Source: Apteryx mantelli
Lineage: Eukaryota; Chordata; Aves; Apterygiformes; Apterygidae
Assembly: GCF_036417845.1 (NCBI RefSeq)
Contig: NC_089981.1
Span: 9,131,501-9,195,500, forward strand
Length of the DNA: 64,000 nt
Direction: 5' to 3'
The position numbers and the translations under genes are program-made. Below, in pieces: positions 33,601 to 44,732 of this stretch (position 1 is the stretch's first letter; each line of letters opens with the position of its first letter). Below the pieces are notes generated by a model, which saw nothing but the letters and a program-made list of their open reading frames with translations, searched no databases and had not been told where the DNA came from.

Positions 33601-35690
33601 TGCCACCCCACAACCAGATGGAGAGGAAGTGGACGCAGTCATAAGGCCATATATTTTCAATGGGCTTGCTACAGATGTTCAGGGAGCAGGTAGCCTTGTG
33701 AGTGCTGTTGGGCAAGCAGTAAGCTACTCTACTAAGATAAAGAAACAGAAGGTGAGTTTGGACTCAGATGTTACATGCAGCACTTACCTGCCTGTTCTGA
33801 AACAAACTGTGCTACAACAGACATTCCTTGCTTTCTGAAAGAGACAATGCTTTTTATTTCCCTTAGTCCGTTTCAGAAGTACATACTTAAATTCTTTCTT
33901 GGATCTAACAGGCTCTAAAGGCTTGATGTTAGAAACACTCGAGGTCCCATAATGGCTGAGGATGGAATCTTCTAGCTCCCTACAAAAGAGTATGCCACAG
34001 TGCGAGAAGTTCCCTGGGTTCAGTCAACCCTAACAGACACATCCTGCAAGCTGTGGTGATGACATTAAGGGTGCAGTTCACCTCACCTGCCTTCAGCCAT
34101 CCAGATGTTAAGCCACTAGGTGAAGCTAGCACCATGGGATGTGTCTGCAGTCAGCAGAGAAAGACAGGCAGCTGACTGTGCACACCTAAGACACCTATCT
34201 TAGGGCCAAAATATTACCCTTGCAGGTGCTCCTAAACCTCCATTAATTCTAATGGTAGCTTTATAAGCTAAGTGCAATGAGACGTTTGTATTCTTAATGC
34301 ATAAAGTTAGGTGCAATGGTTCCACTTGGATTCTCAACCAAGCACTGCCGGTGTATATGCCTGTCGCAGACTCATGAGGCAAAACTATCCCCGCTGCCCC
34401 GGCCATCAGCTGGACGAGGAGATTACCTGCATAGTCTTTCCGTGTAGCACTGGAGACAGGGTGGGTTGTTGAGACGAAACAATAATGTTTCAATTTGTCA
34501 CATTTCACCCGTTCAGGCAGTCTGTCCCCCCACATGCTGTGGCATTTGACAAGGAACTATTACTAACAAGGTAAGGAACTATTCATGCCGGTTAGATTAT
34601 CCCATGATTCACCTCTTCACCGCTGTCCTTATTTTGACTTGTTTCTCTCTTCTTTTTGACTATCTCCTGCTGTCTTTCATGGCACTTCTCTATCTTGTCA
34701 TGTCCAAATTAACAGCTGGCAGGGCGAGTAGGAAAGAGTCACACAGTTTGACCTCATGGGACAAAAATGGAGTGAATTTTATTTCTGGACCTTTGGTTTT
34801 GGGTTTTTTTGGGGGGGCAATATTCTCATTCAAATCCCAGTATCATGGGGGGGGGAGCAGGGTGAATTGACAGAACAGTGTGAAAGAATTATTTAGCCAT
34901 AATTCCAATGTCATGTGAGGGTCAGACACTTTCTCCTACACATGCTTCTTAAAACTTCTGAGAAAGAAATTAGTAAGGCCTGACTCTGTCAGACTGAATT
35001 ATTATCTATACATAAGGCTCCAGAGGCCAAACCAATCACATTAAACTACATTTCATTAAAATAGAAATCAGTCATCAACATAAAAAACTACCAGCTATAT
35101 GACTACTCGACAATGTTTTCTGGGAGTATGGATAGGAAAAACTCGGTCCTATTTAATGCTGCTTAAATTTGTATGTTGACTGTCTACAATTTTTATACAC
35201 TTTTGACAATATTCATCTCACCTAATCCTAGCTCTATGAAGCAAAGACAATTATATCTGAGCTAATATCCCTGGGTTCCCTTTTTATTAAGACAAGAAAA
35301 TGAGGAACTTTTTGGGTATGATCAATCTGAGCTAACATTGCTTTATTTTAGCCTACTTGTTTCCCACCACTGGCTGTAAAAGGATCCTCAAGAAATAAGT
35401 TCAAAAAGAGACACATACATTGTAATCTAGCTTTTCCTACATGCCACACACAATTTGGCCTCAGATACGGTGTTTTAAATGACACATAGAAGCTCTGGGC
35501 TCCAAGTCCAAACACAGCAATCCTTCCCTGAATCTACCTCTGGCTACAAAGAGCTGGAAAGGCATTGCAAACACCACCAGATGATCACGAGAGAAAGTCA
35601 CATGAGCTACCACCTCTGTGCTCTCTGCATAGAGGTCTGTGTGAAATCAGAGACAGTGACAGATCAATACTTCACAGTGAAGCCCTCATT
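30633..35690. other. Spacer sequence upstream of the MRGPR gene
   Basis: No gene is recognised apart from a minisatellite at about 31,240-31,910. A weak splice-acceptor-like AG at 35,676-35,677 lies 14 bases before the MRGPR ATG. Confidence 0.5.
31240..31910 (+). repeat. Degenerate ~50 bp minisatellite
   Basis: A core like gggaggttgtgaaatcagaa recurs at about 31,263, 31,323, 31,376, 31,428, 31,527, 31,577, 31,649, 31,701, 31,751, 31,802 and 31,892. The spacing is mostly 50-60 bp, with some units skipped. Units are strongly diverged and the array breaks into open frames on the minus strand that I treat as by-products. It begins about 600 bp from the left boundary of the inverted repeat. Confidence 0.7.
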
Positions 35691-36629
35691 ATGAGTGCTA
35701 AAACTACATCAACCTTCCTTCCAAATACAACCGGCCTGGCTGAAGGGACTAATTACAGTGGGACTGTGCAAAAGGCAGAGCCGTCATATGCTCTCCTCAA
35801 GTTCATGGAGAGCTTCTGCCTCATCAGCTCTGCCTCTGGCATGGTGGGAAATGGCACGGTCCTGTGGTACCTCGGCTTCTGCATCCGGAGGAACCGCTTC
35901 ACTGTCTACATCCTGAACCTGGCTGTCACTGACTTTGGCTACCTGCTCTGCATCGCCATCGAAACAGTTCAGTACTTGATGCACTTCAATGTGGGAGTGC
36001 AGTTTGGGATATTTCTCTTCCTGGATCTTTTCACATACGGAACTGGCTTCTATCTCCTGACAGCCATCAGCATTGAGAGGTGCCTGTCTGTCCTCTGTCC
36101 CCCCTGGTGCCGAAGCCATCGCCCAAAGCACTTGTCCAGCATCATCTCCGGCCTGCTCTGGAGCCTCTCGCTGCTGCTGAACATGCTGGGGTACATTTCT
36201 TGCACTGTTCGCCCCTCTAGCAACTGCCACATACTCCTCATCACCATTGGAGTCCTGGACTTCCTCTTCTGCATGCCCCTCATGCTGGTATTCAGCCTCA
36301 CCCTCTTCCTCAAAGTCAAGTGCAGCTCCCAGCACCTCCAAACAGGCAGGCTCTTCACCGTGATTATGCTCACCGTCCTCTTCTTCCTCATTTTTGCTGC
36401 TCCGCTGAGTGTCCTGATCCTCTTTGACTTCTGGGGCTATAAATTTCTCTACTCCCCAGAGACTGGTTTTGTGCTGTCCTGCATCAATAGCAGCCTCAAT
36501 CCAGTTCTTTACTTCATTGTGGGCAGCTACAGGGATCGGAGGATTCGGCTCACCCTCAGGCTGGCCTTCCAGAGGGCCTTTGAAGATTCAGCAGATGACA
36601 AAGATGAACGGGAAAGCCACAAACAATAA
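35691..36629 (+). CDS. Mas-related G protein-coupled receptor (MRGPR/MAS-like)
   Basis: 312-residue class A receptor of the MAS/MRGPR family, plasma membrane. Visible: amino-terminal N-glycosylation sites at N12 and N21, GMVGNGTVLW (N54, TM1), LNLAVTDFGYL (D81, TM2), ISIERCLSV (ERC 129-131 in place of DRY, typical of MRGPRs), short ECL2 without the usual TM3-loop disulphide, LTVLFFLIFAAPLSVLIL (TM6), SSLNPVLYFIVGSYR (NPxxY 270-274, TM7) and an acidic/basic tail. I chose the ATG at 35,691; the frame is open upstream to ~35,565 but has no earlier ATG. Length and single-exon coding fit the family. It is single-copy in the spacer between the inverted arms. A bird MRGPRH/MAS1-like identity is likely but not settled. 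Confidence 0.92.
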   Translation: MSAKTTSTFLPNTTGLAEGTNYSGTVQKAEPSYALLKFMESFCLISSASGMVGNGTVLWYLGFCIRRNRFTVYILNLAVTDFGYLLCIAIETVQYLMHFNVGVQFGIFLFLDLFTYGTGFYLLTAISIERCLSVLCPPWCRSHRPKHLSSIISGLLWSLSLLLNMLGYISCTVRPSSNCHILLITIGVLDFLFCMPLMLVFSLTLFLKVKCSSQHLQTGRLFTVIMLTVLFFLIFAAPLSVLILFDFWGYKFLYSPETGFVLSCINSSLNPVLYFIVGSYRDRRIRLTLRLAFQRAFEDSADDKDERESHKQ

Positions 36630-37124
36630 CTATGCCCTCTTAAATTCATCCCTTCTTTTGCCTGAACACCTTCTGCATTGGAGACAAAAGGAAAGAGAGA
36701 GGAAGACTATGAAGATTCCTTTAAACCATTGGGCTCTAGAAATCGGGGCGGGGGGAGGGGGGAGTGAATATAAGGCTTTAATTTAGGGTTATCCCAAGCC
36801 ATGTTGCTAGTCTGCTACATTAAGCCCATATTCAAATGCCCTTTGTTCATTTAGACTCCTGCACAACATGGCATGAGAAGCAGGCTGCATAGCTTTCTAA
36901 CTCTGCTTACTGTCACTGTCCTTGGGTGCTAAATTTATTAAACACCATCTGGAAATGTGTCAGCTTGGTCTTTGTTTGCTTCTTGCTTTCAACCTTCACG
37001 CTAATTGAGAGCAAAAATCTCAGCTCCTTCTCCATCAATTTTCTTGCTCCTAAAGCCATTGCATAGATCACATATTGTCAAAAGTGTCTGGTCAAAAATA
37101 ATTTCAAAAACAATTATTTTTGGC

Positions 37125-37130
37125 AATAAA
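37125..37130 (+). terminator. Putative poly(A) signal AATAAA of the MRGPR gene
   Basis: AATAAA in an AT-rich stretch about 500 bp downstream of the stop codon, the first canonical hexamer noticed on the plus strand. Not tested by transcript data. Confidence 0.4.
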
Positions 37131-40100
37131 CCATACAAGGGATCTCTCCCCACTCCTCAACATTCATTTTTGGGAAAAAAAGGAGGTTTTCTAAAAGAAA
37201 TGTGGAAGGAAGAATGACCACAATGTATTGAAGGAAGGGAGAGCTATATGGGGATGTATGTTCTCCTCTGCTTGAGTGCTTTTCCCCAGGTGTCTGCCTG
37301 GATGCTGTCCCTGCTTACCAGAAGGAACAGGCCAACCTCCCTCCAGCCACAAACTGAAAGCTCTCCCTGAAAAAGGAAGAGATGCAGGGTGAGGCAGGGT
37401 GCAGGTTGTGGAAATACAAATGAGAAAAGGGATGTGAGTGTGTCAGAGTTCAAAGGAAGGAATCCTAAGGGAATAACGAAGAGAGTCCCCCTGCTGCCAC
37501 AAAACTCCCACCATCTGTGGGGCACAGGACTGTGTAGGAAGTTCCTCCGGGCAGAGAGAAGGGAAGACTGACAAATTCCCATCCCAAAGAAGCCACTAGA
37601 GGTAGGAGAGAACTTGGCTAGCCCTGACCTTGCAAAGGAGGTAGTAGGAGGTGCAGTGGGTCGACCACCTGATTTGCTGGCAAAGGTTGCTGGGTAGAGC
37701 CAAGCCCCCTTTCAGGCCAGAAGCACTCCTGTAAAACAGCAGCAAGCTGGGGAGGCAGTGAGGCTCTATCAGACACACAAGAGCCTGCGGGGGCAGCGAA
37801 GGAAGGCACACAGCAGGCGGTCCCCTTCTCCTGGAGTCTGCTCCAAAGACCCACGAGGGCCCTGTGAAAACCTGGCCAGAAGTAATCCAGAACATCTTCT
37901 GGAGGATCACAGGGAGAATACAGGCAGGATCGACCTGTCAAGGACATCATCTCACTCTGAGCATGACTCTCAAGTAGTGTGACACATCCCTGCAGTAAAA
38001 CGGGCTGATAGGGTTAATGCAAGAAATTCAGCCAAATAGAGAGCTGGGGCCAAAGCTGACTGCATGGTCTCTTGTACACTTTCCATGTCATCTGTCATGT
38101 CAGAGGTAATCCCCAACAGGCCATTCACTCTCTTTCTCCTTAAAAGAACAGATGTGAGCTGAGAGGCGAAGTAATATGCTAATGCTACTTAAGATGACAC
38201 AATTACGCGAAACTTAAAAGTACAGATACTGTTTTTTCTGCTTTTCCCATTCAGCTTAGTAAAGTGCCAGTACATCTGCCCTGGCAGTTAACTGGTCAGG
38301 AATCTGGACTGTTATGAGCTGCTGCTTATCCCTTCCTGGGGATTTTTATCAGTTGTGTAAGGATACAAGGATATGGAAGAGCAGGGAGGAAAGTGCTGGA
38401 GGGTGAGGGAGGGAGAGAGGCAGTGGAGCAGTAAACACAGAAGGAAGCAGAGATTTGGGCCAGCAGTCCTTCACATTTTTCCCCAAGAAACCCTGCAGTC
38501 TGTATTGCATCCTTATGGAAACTGGCCTAAAGCGGGTTGGCCACACACTCCCTATATATATGTGTATCTCAAGAACTCATCGTAATTCTTACTGGAAGTT
38601 TGCTCTTGGCTACCCGCGTTCAGAACGCCCTTGCCAGGAAAAGCAGCCAAATCCTATCAGGGGTTGTCCTTTCTAGGCTGTGCAAGGTTGGACACCAACT
38701 TAACCTTACATTTTCTGAACACTAGATGGTTTCCAAGCTCATCGGGATTACCGTTCTTTTGAAACTGATCTCTAACAGGAAATAGCCTGCTAAAGACCAT
38801 ATTTCAGGAGAGAGATACTATCAAAAACCGTTTTTACCTGTTGTAGACAGAGTGCAGTCCAAACACATTTGTTAGCATGAAAATTAGAACCTTTGTACAA
38901 ATTATACATATGCAAAGAGGAATTAGGGACACATTTGTCCAACAATTTTAAAAAGAACTGATGCTTTTTGTCGTGTTCTGACATAGTGAATCGATCCCTG
39001 CAGCTCAAACCTGTCTCTGTCAGAGGCAAGGACTCCTTACAAAGCTTTCCTTGCTGGTGTTTCTGGCCCTGCTTTTCGCCTTCCTCTCCCATCCCTTAAG
39101 CAACCTTGTCACTTGGAAATCTAGTATTTCCCAGCTGCATGATAGCTGGAATTTGTCCCCTCAACATCCCTCAGGACTTTTCATGAAGAGGTCGCTCTAC
39201 ACCAGCTCAAACTGAAGGAGAATTGAGCTCACAAAGTCTGGTTTTGTCTGAACATGGAGCAAGTTTCAGGGCATTCAGCCATGCTCATGACTTCTAATCC
39301 TCTCTGTGTAGAGGAAATGACTCATGGAAAGAAAGTTCAGAAGACAAACAGGGCAAAAAAAAAAAAAGTTTTTAGCTGACAGAGATTCCTATTTTGTATA
39401 GATTGTTTCTGTCTTAGTAATTAGATAAATATTAGCACCCACTTAATTGTGAGATTTGTTGTTGTTGTCGTTGTTGTTCTCTGCTCTTCATGGATCTCGT
39501 GCACATTTGGTAATATATTTTCTCCATCTGAAAATCCATCTGATTTTCTCAGTCCATTTTGCATTTTCTGGAGCTGCCTTAGGATGCGTTTCCGTTATAG
39601 CTGTGCTTTGCATTAGAGTAGCAACATACGCATCACCCATTTTGTGGGATGTTCCTGACAAAGAAAAGGGATCTGAGAAGAACCGAGAATACCCATCGTA
39701 CAATGTGTGGTGGAGGGAATACTATTAAAACTACTGTCAAAGAGAACCCTAAATATAAGGCAAATCATACTGAAAAGAAATAAAGGGAAAACAAAAGGAA
39801 AAGGAAATAGGGACTCGACCAGGGAAATACTTTTTTATGTAAGACACAGGAAAAAATCTTTGCTGAAAGATTCAGTGTGGGCTGAAAAAGGACAAACAAA
39901 AAGCCAAGGTTATTTGAGAAGAGCTAACTCCAGCCGTGCTGGTCTGGTACTGCACAGCTGCACTTGCTCTTTGGCAAGGGAATAACATGTCCTGCAGTGA
40001 TTTCAGAGGGAGCAAGACCAGTCCCTATGTGATTCAATGAACTACATATGAGGATTTAGCATGCTTGGCCTATTCCCCTGCAGCTGGCCTGCCCAAGTGG

Positions 40101-40810
40101 ATCTTTTGTCATGCAAACAATTTATAGCATCCCCGTTACCCAATTCCACCCTGTAACATGTTTGATCTGTGCCCCAAGATGGCTCTTCATGTTCCACCTT
40201 TACCATACCGGCCTCAGTCCATCCTGTGCTTAATAAACTCCAGGCCTCAAGTGCTCCTCCCGTGCCATGCTCCTGACCTCATCAGACATTTGTGCTTGGG
40301 TAAACACCTGGCTGTTGGTCACAGCTTCTTACGGCTGCCTTGGTCCACACAAGAGCAAGGTTTTCATGTGAACTGCATTTGTGTGAGCTCCAGCAAGGTG
40401 CAGAGGTATTACCTAAACCTACACATTGCCCCCGAGACTATCACAAGAAAGAGCAACACTTCTACTAGTTATGGTCATTTTCTCTTCTCTCGTATTGTTC
40501 AAGAAAACTTCATTTAGAGATAAAATAAATGTAAAGTATTTAGGGTGGGAAGGATTTATCTTTAGTCTTGGTAAAAGCTAAGGGTAGGATTTAGGTCACC
40601 GGACTTTGGGTCCTCACAGTGTAGGTGTGCCAGGTGCCTAGGATCCCACTACAACCACGGAGATCCAGGAAATGCAGTCAGTGGAGCCGAAAGAACAAGT
40701 GGATATAGAAGGAGGACAGCAGAGAGGTCTCATGGTTTCTAGTGAAATCTCTGCTAAAGCAATATTATAATCAACTGTCAAAGGGCTTCTCCAAACCTTG
40801 TTAACTGACA
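37131..40810. other. Spacer sequence between MRGPR and CR1
   Basis: No gene is recognised. A GTT-rich tract (39,458-39,478) and an A-run near 39,355 are the only simple repeats noticed. Confidence 0.5.
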
Positions 40811-40893
40811 TGAAATGGCTTCAGGAGTACTGTTACTCCATAGAATTAAAACAAACAAAAAAGAGAAGCTTTGACCCCTGTTAGTTCTTTGAA
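40811..40893 (+). repeat. 83 bp direct repeat flanking CR1, upstream copy
   Basis: Runs from tgaaatggcttcagga to gttagttctttgaa. It matches 43,254-43,336 with about six substitutions and no indels. It abuts the 5' truncation point of the CR1. Confidence 0.92.
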
Positions 40894-43253
40894 CTAGTGG
40901 GATAGCTCGCATGACTGGAATGCTGTCATGGATGGCTACGTGCTTTTTAGGAAAGACAGGCCAGGACAGCGAGGTGGTGGAGTTGCTCTTTATGTGAGAG
41001 AGCAACTGGAATGTATTGAGCTGTGCTTAAGGGTGGATGAAGAGCGAGTCGAGAGCTTATGGGTAAGGATTAAAGGGCAGGCTAGCATGGGTGACACTGT
41101 TGTGGGTGTTTACTACAGGCCGCCTGATCAGGATGAGGAAGTCGATGAGGCCTTCTACAGACAGCTGGAAGTAGCCTCACGATCCCAGGCCCTGGTTCTC
41201 ATGGGGGACTTCAACCACCCTGAGATTTGCTGGAAAGACAACACAGCTAGGCACAAACAGTCCTGGAGGTTCCTGTAGAGCATTGGTGACAACTTCTTGA
41301 CACAGGTGGTGGAGGAGCCAGCAAGGAGAGGTGTGCTGCTGGACCTCGTACTAACAGACAAAGAAGGACTGGTGGAAGATGTGAAGGTCGGGGGCAGCCT
41401 TGGCTGCAGCGACCATGAGATGGTGGAGTTCAGTATCCTGTGAGGAGGAAGCAGGGCACTGAGTAGGATCGCAACCCTGGACTTGAGGAGAGCAAACTTT
41501 GGCCTCTTCAGGGACCTACTTGGAGGAATGCCATGGGCTAGGGCCCTAGAAGGAAGGGGCGTTCAAGAGAGCTGGTTAATATTCAAACATCACTTCCTCC
41601 AGGCTCAAGAGTGGTGCATCCCTACGAGTAGGAAGTCAAGCAAAGGAGGCAGGAGAGCTGCATGGATGAGCAAGGAGCTCCTGGCAAAACTCAACCAGAA
41701 GAAGGAAGTCTACAGAAAGTGGAAAGGGGGACAGGCCCCTTGGGAGGAATACAGGAACATTGTCAGAGAATGCAGGGATGTGACGAGGAAGGCTAAGGCC
41801 CGTTTGGAATTAAATCTGGCGAGAGATGTCAAGGACAACAAGAAGGGCTTCTTCAAAGACATCGGTAGCAAGAAGAAGACTAGGGAAAATGTGGGCCCTT
41901 TGCTGAATGGGGTGGGTGCCCTGGTGAGGAAGGATGCAGAGAAGGCAGAGTTACTGAATGCCGCCTTTGCTTCATTCTTTACTGCTCAGGCCAGCCCTCA
42001 GGAACCCCAGACCCTGGAGGCAAGAGAGAAAGTCTGGAGAGAGGAAGACTTTCCCTTGGTGGAGGAGGATTGGGTTAGAGATCATTTAAGCAAACTTGAC
42101 CCCCACAAATCCATGGGCCCCGATGGGATGCACCCACGAGTGCTGAGGGAGCTGGCGGATGGTATTGCTAAGCCACTCTCCATCCTCTTTGAAAGGTCTT
42201 GGAGAACAGGAGAGGTGCCTGAAGACTGGAAGAAAGCCAGTGTCACCCCAGTCTTCCAAAAGGACAAGAAGGAGGAGCCAGGGAACTACAGGCCAGTCAG
42301 TCTCACCTGCATCCCTGGAAAGGTGATGGAGCAGCTCATCCTGGAGGCCATCTCCAAGCATGTGGAGGACAAGAAGGTGATCAGGAGTAGTCAGCATGGC
42401 TTCGCCAAGGGGAAATCATGCTTAACCAATCTGATAGCCTTCTCTGATGGAATGACTGGCTGGGTAGATGAGGGGAGAGCAGTGGATGTTGTCTCCCTTG
42501 ACTTGAGGAAGGCTTTCGACACTGTCTCCCATAGCATCCTCATAGACAGGCTCAGGAAGTGTGGGATAGATGAGTGGACAGTGAGGTGGATTGAGAACTG
42601 GCTGAATGGCAGAGCTCAGAGAGTTGTGATCAGCGGTGCGGAGTCTAGTTGGAGGCCTGTAGCTCGCGGTGTCCCCCAGGGGTCAGTACTGGGTCCAGGC
42701 TTGTTCAACTTCTTCATCAGTGACCTGGATGAAGGCACAGAGTGCACCCTCAGCAAGTTTGCTGAGGATACAAAACTGGGAGGAGTGGCCGATACCCCAG
42801 AGGGCTGTGCTGCCATTCCGAGAGACCTGGAGAGGCTGGAGAGGTGGGTGGAGAGGAACCTCCTGAAGTTCAACAAAGGCAAGTGCAGGGTCGTGCAGCT
42901 AGGGAGGAATAACCCCATGCACCAGGACAGGTTGGGGGCTGACCTGCTGGAAAGCAGCTCTGCGGAGAAGGACCTGGGAGTGCTGGTAGACACCAAGTTA
43001 AGCATGGGGCAGCAATGTGACCTGAAACACACACAGTTCCAGCTGAACATGAGGAAAACTTTTTCACTGTGAGGGTGACAGAGCACTGGAACAGGCTGCC
43101 CAGAGAGGTTGTGGAGTCTGCTTCTCTGGAGATATTCAAAACCCGCCTGGACGCGATCCTGGGCAACTGCTCAAGGTGACCCTGCTTGGGCAGGGGGGTT
43201 GGACTAGATGATCTCCAGGGGTCCCTTCCAACCTCAACCATTCTGTGATTCTG
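40894..43253 (+). mobile_element. CR1 LINE, 5'-truncated, with inactivated ORF2
   Basis: Non-LTR retrotransposon. The element begins inside the endonuclease domain ([36 protein letters not shown]). A stop at ~41,276 and another at ~41,441 interrupt that domain. The reverse transcriptase frame 41,483-43,072 (529 codons) then stays open: [62 protein letters not shown]. The catalytic FADD box reads FAED at 42,758-42,769. About 390 nt near 43,020 are missing compared with the other CR1 in this window (the [12 protein letters not shown]... segment). It ends with the family's ATTCTGTG repeats. Dead on at least four counts. Confidence 0.95.
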
Positions 43254-43336
43254 TGAAATGGCTTCAGGAATACTGCTACTCCGTAGAATTAAAACGAACA
43301 AAAAAGAAAAGTTTTGACCCCTGTTAGTTCTTTGAA
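43254..43336 (+). repeat. 83 bp direct repeat flanking CR1, downstream copy
   Basis: Directly follows the CR1 3' terminal repeat (attctgtgattctg). Same length as 40,811-40,893. The pair reads as a target-site duplication. Confidence 0.92.
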
Positions 43337-44732
43337 TGTTCTGGTGCAGACATTTTCCCTTCTTTCTCTGTCCTCAACTTAATTTCAAAAAATCAGATTT
43401 AGACCCATTCCTTTTAAATCCAGCCCTTCACTTGCTCACAAACTGTTTTAGTGTTAATTAGCTCCACGCACCAGCCAACACAGAAAGAGAGTAATGGAGA
43501 CACAAAGGAGGGAAGGATTGAGGGCAGGAGCCAAAAATAATAATAATAAAAAAAAAAGAAAGTCTGGAGAGCTGGATGGAGATGCAGAGAAACGCCCTTT
43601 CAGCCCTGCAGCAACAGGCAAGTGCCAGTGCCAGGAAGAGAGATGACCCTCACAGCAGCTACTGGGAAGACAGTGAGATAAGGTGCTGTGGCTGGGAGCT
43701 GAAATCTTTCTCAGAAGCACTAGGGTGAGAGGCCTTGCATGGCACTGCGTAAGGGGAGCGAGGCATCCCCAGTGTGGGGCGAGACGGTGGTGGGGAAGAG
43801 ATTTGGCACAGGCACAGGAGGGTGGCTGATGGCTCAGCAGGAGCTGTGTGCTGCAGCCACATAGGGAAGGGAAAAGCTCCTTACAAGCACCTTTCTCTCC
43901 ACTGCCTGTACAGACAGCCTAGGGCAACTAACTCATCTGGAGATGGCCATCTTGGGCGAAAGCTGGGAGTGATGAGTTGAGATGTCCTCTGGGGACAGCG
44001 ATGGAGAGGCTCAGGGTGTAGGTGAGGACCTGGTGCTCTTTTTTACACACACAGAAGCACCACGCATCACTCCAGGACCCCTGTGTGTTGTCCAGAGCAG
44101 CCGTGGCACCAGCTGAACGGTCCCCTAGGTGTTCAGACCTCAAGGATGTTTCTATACAAGCCCAAAATAGCCAGGATGAAACTCATCCCTGCTGAGAGTG
44201 GCCTCCCAGGAGCTGCCAGAATGTACTGGAGTCCTGCAGGCCTGACCTCAAGTCAAAGTGAGGGAAAAGACTCCCTGTAAGGTTCAGGGTCCCAAAGACA
44301 TGCCCAACGTCCTGGGTCACTCTTCCTCCCTGCGCTCTGCATGCTCTGCATAGCCATGCTCTGTGCACCATGTCCCCTTCCACAAGGGGGGACCACGTAG
44401 TGAGAAGAGGCACTGGCATGGTGTGCAGACAAGGATCGCTCTCACCCAGCTCCCTGGTCCCCAGCACAGCCCTGCTCGGAAGGGGCATGTCACCAGCTGA
44501 GCTGCTCCCACCGCAGTGGAGATGCCCTGGCTCCGCTGGGGGCTGAGCACTGCTGCCCACCTCCCCTCAGTCCCCTCTGCAGGCTGCCCCACCCTCCCAC
44601 ACCTCCTCGCCAGCAGGGATTTATACAGCAGTCTCTGCAGCAGTGTCTCTGGGCACTTGGCTTCCTTCTCCGCACGTTGCTTTCTCTGCAAACACTTGTT
44701 GGAAGGTGACTTTCCCAGAGCCATGGAGCCAG
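43337..44732. other. Spacer end, GC-richer, no gene recognised
   Basis: Contains an AAT/poly-A tract near 43,531-43,560. Several overlapping open frames on both strands lack any domain. Confidence 0.5.

Larger units (their letters stand above)
30633..44732. other. Unique spacer between the inverted arms
   Basis: A 14.1 kb single-copy stretch separates the arms. It holds a degenerate minisatellite, an intact Mas-related GPCR gene and a truncated CR1 element. I found no match between its two ends or with the arms. Confidence 0.85.

Noticed and set aside
35565-35690. Amino-terminal extension of the MRGPR frame
   Set aside because: It contains no ATG; it opens only at a TTG codon. The ATG at 35,691 gives the usual family length.
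35784-36391. Long open frames antisense to the MRGPR gene
   Set aside because: Shadows of the real coding frame with no domain of their own.
40811-43336. Two unrelated copies of a dispersed repeat flanking CR1 by chance
   Set aside because: Both copies are exactly 83 bp and abut the element's two ends precisely, which favours a target duplication.
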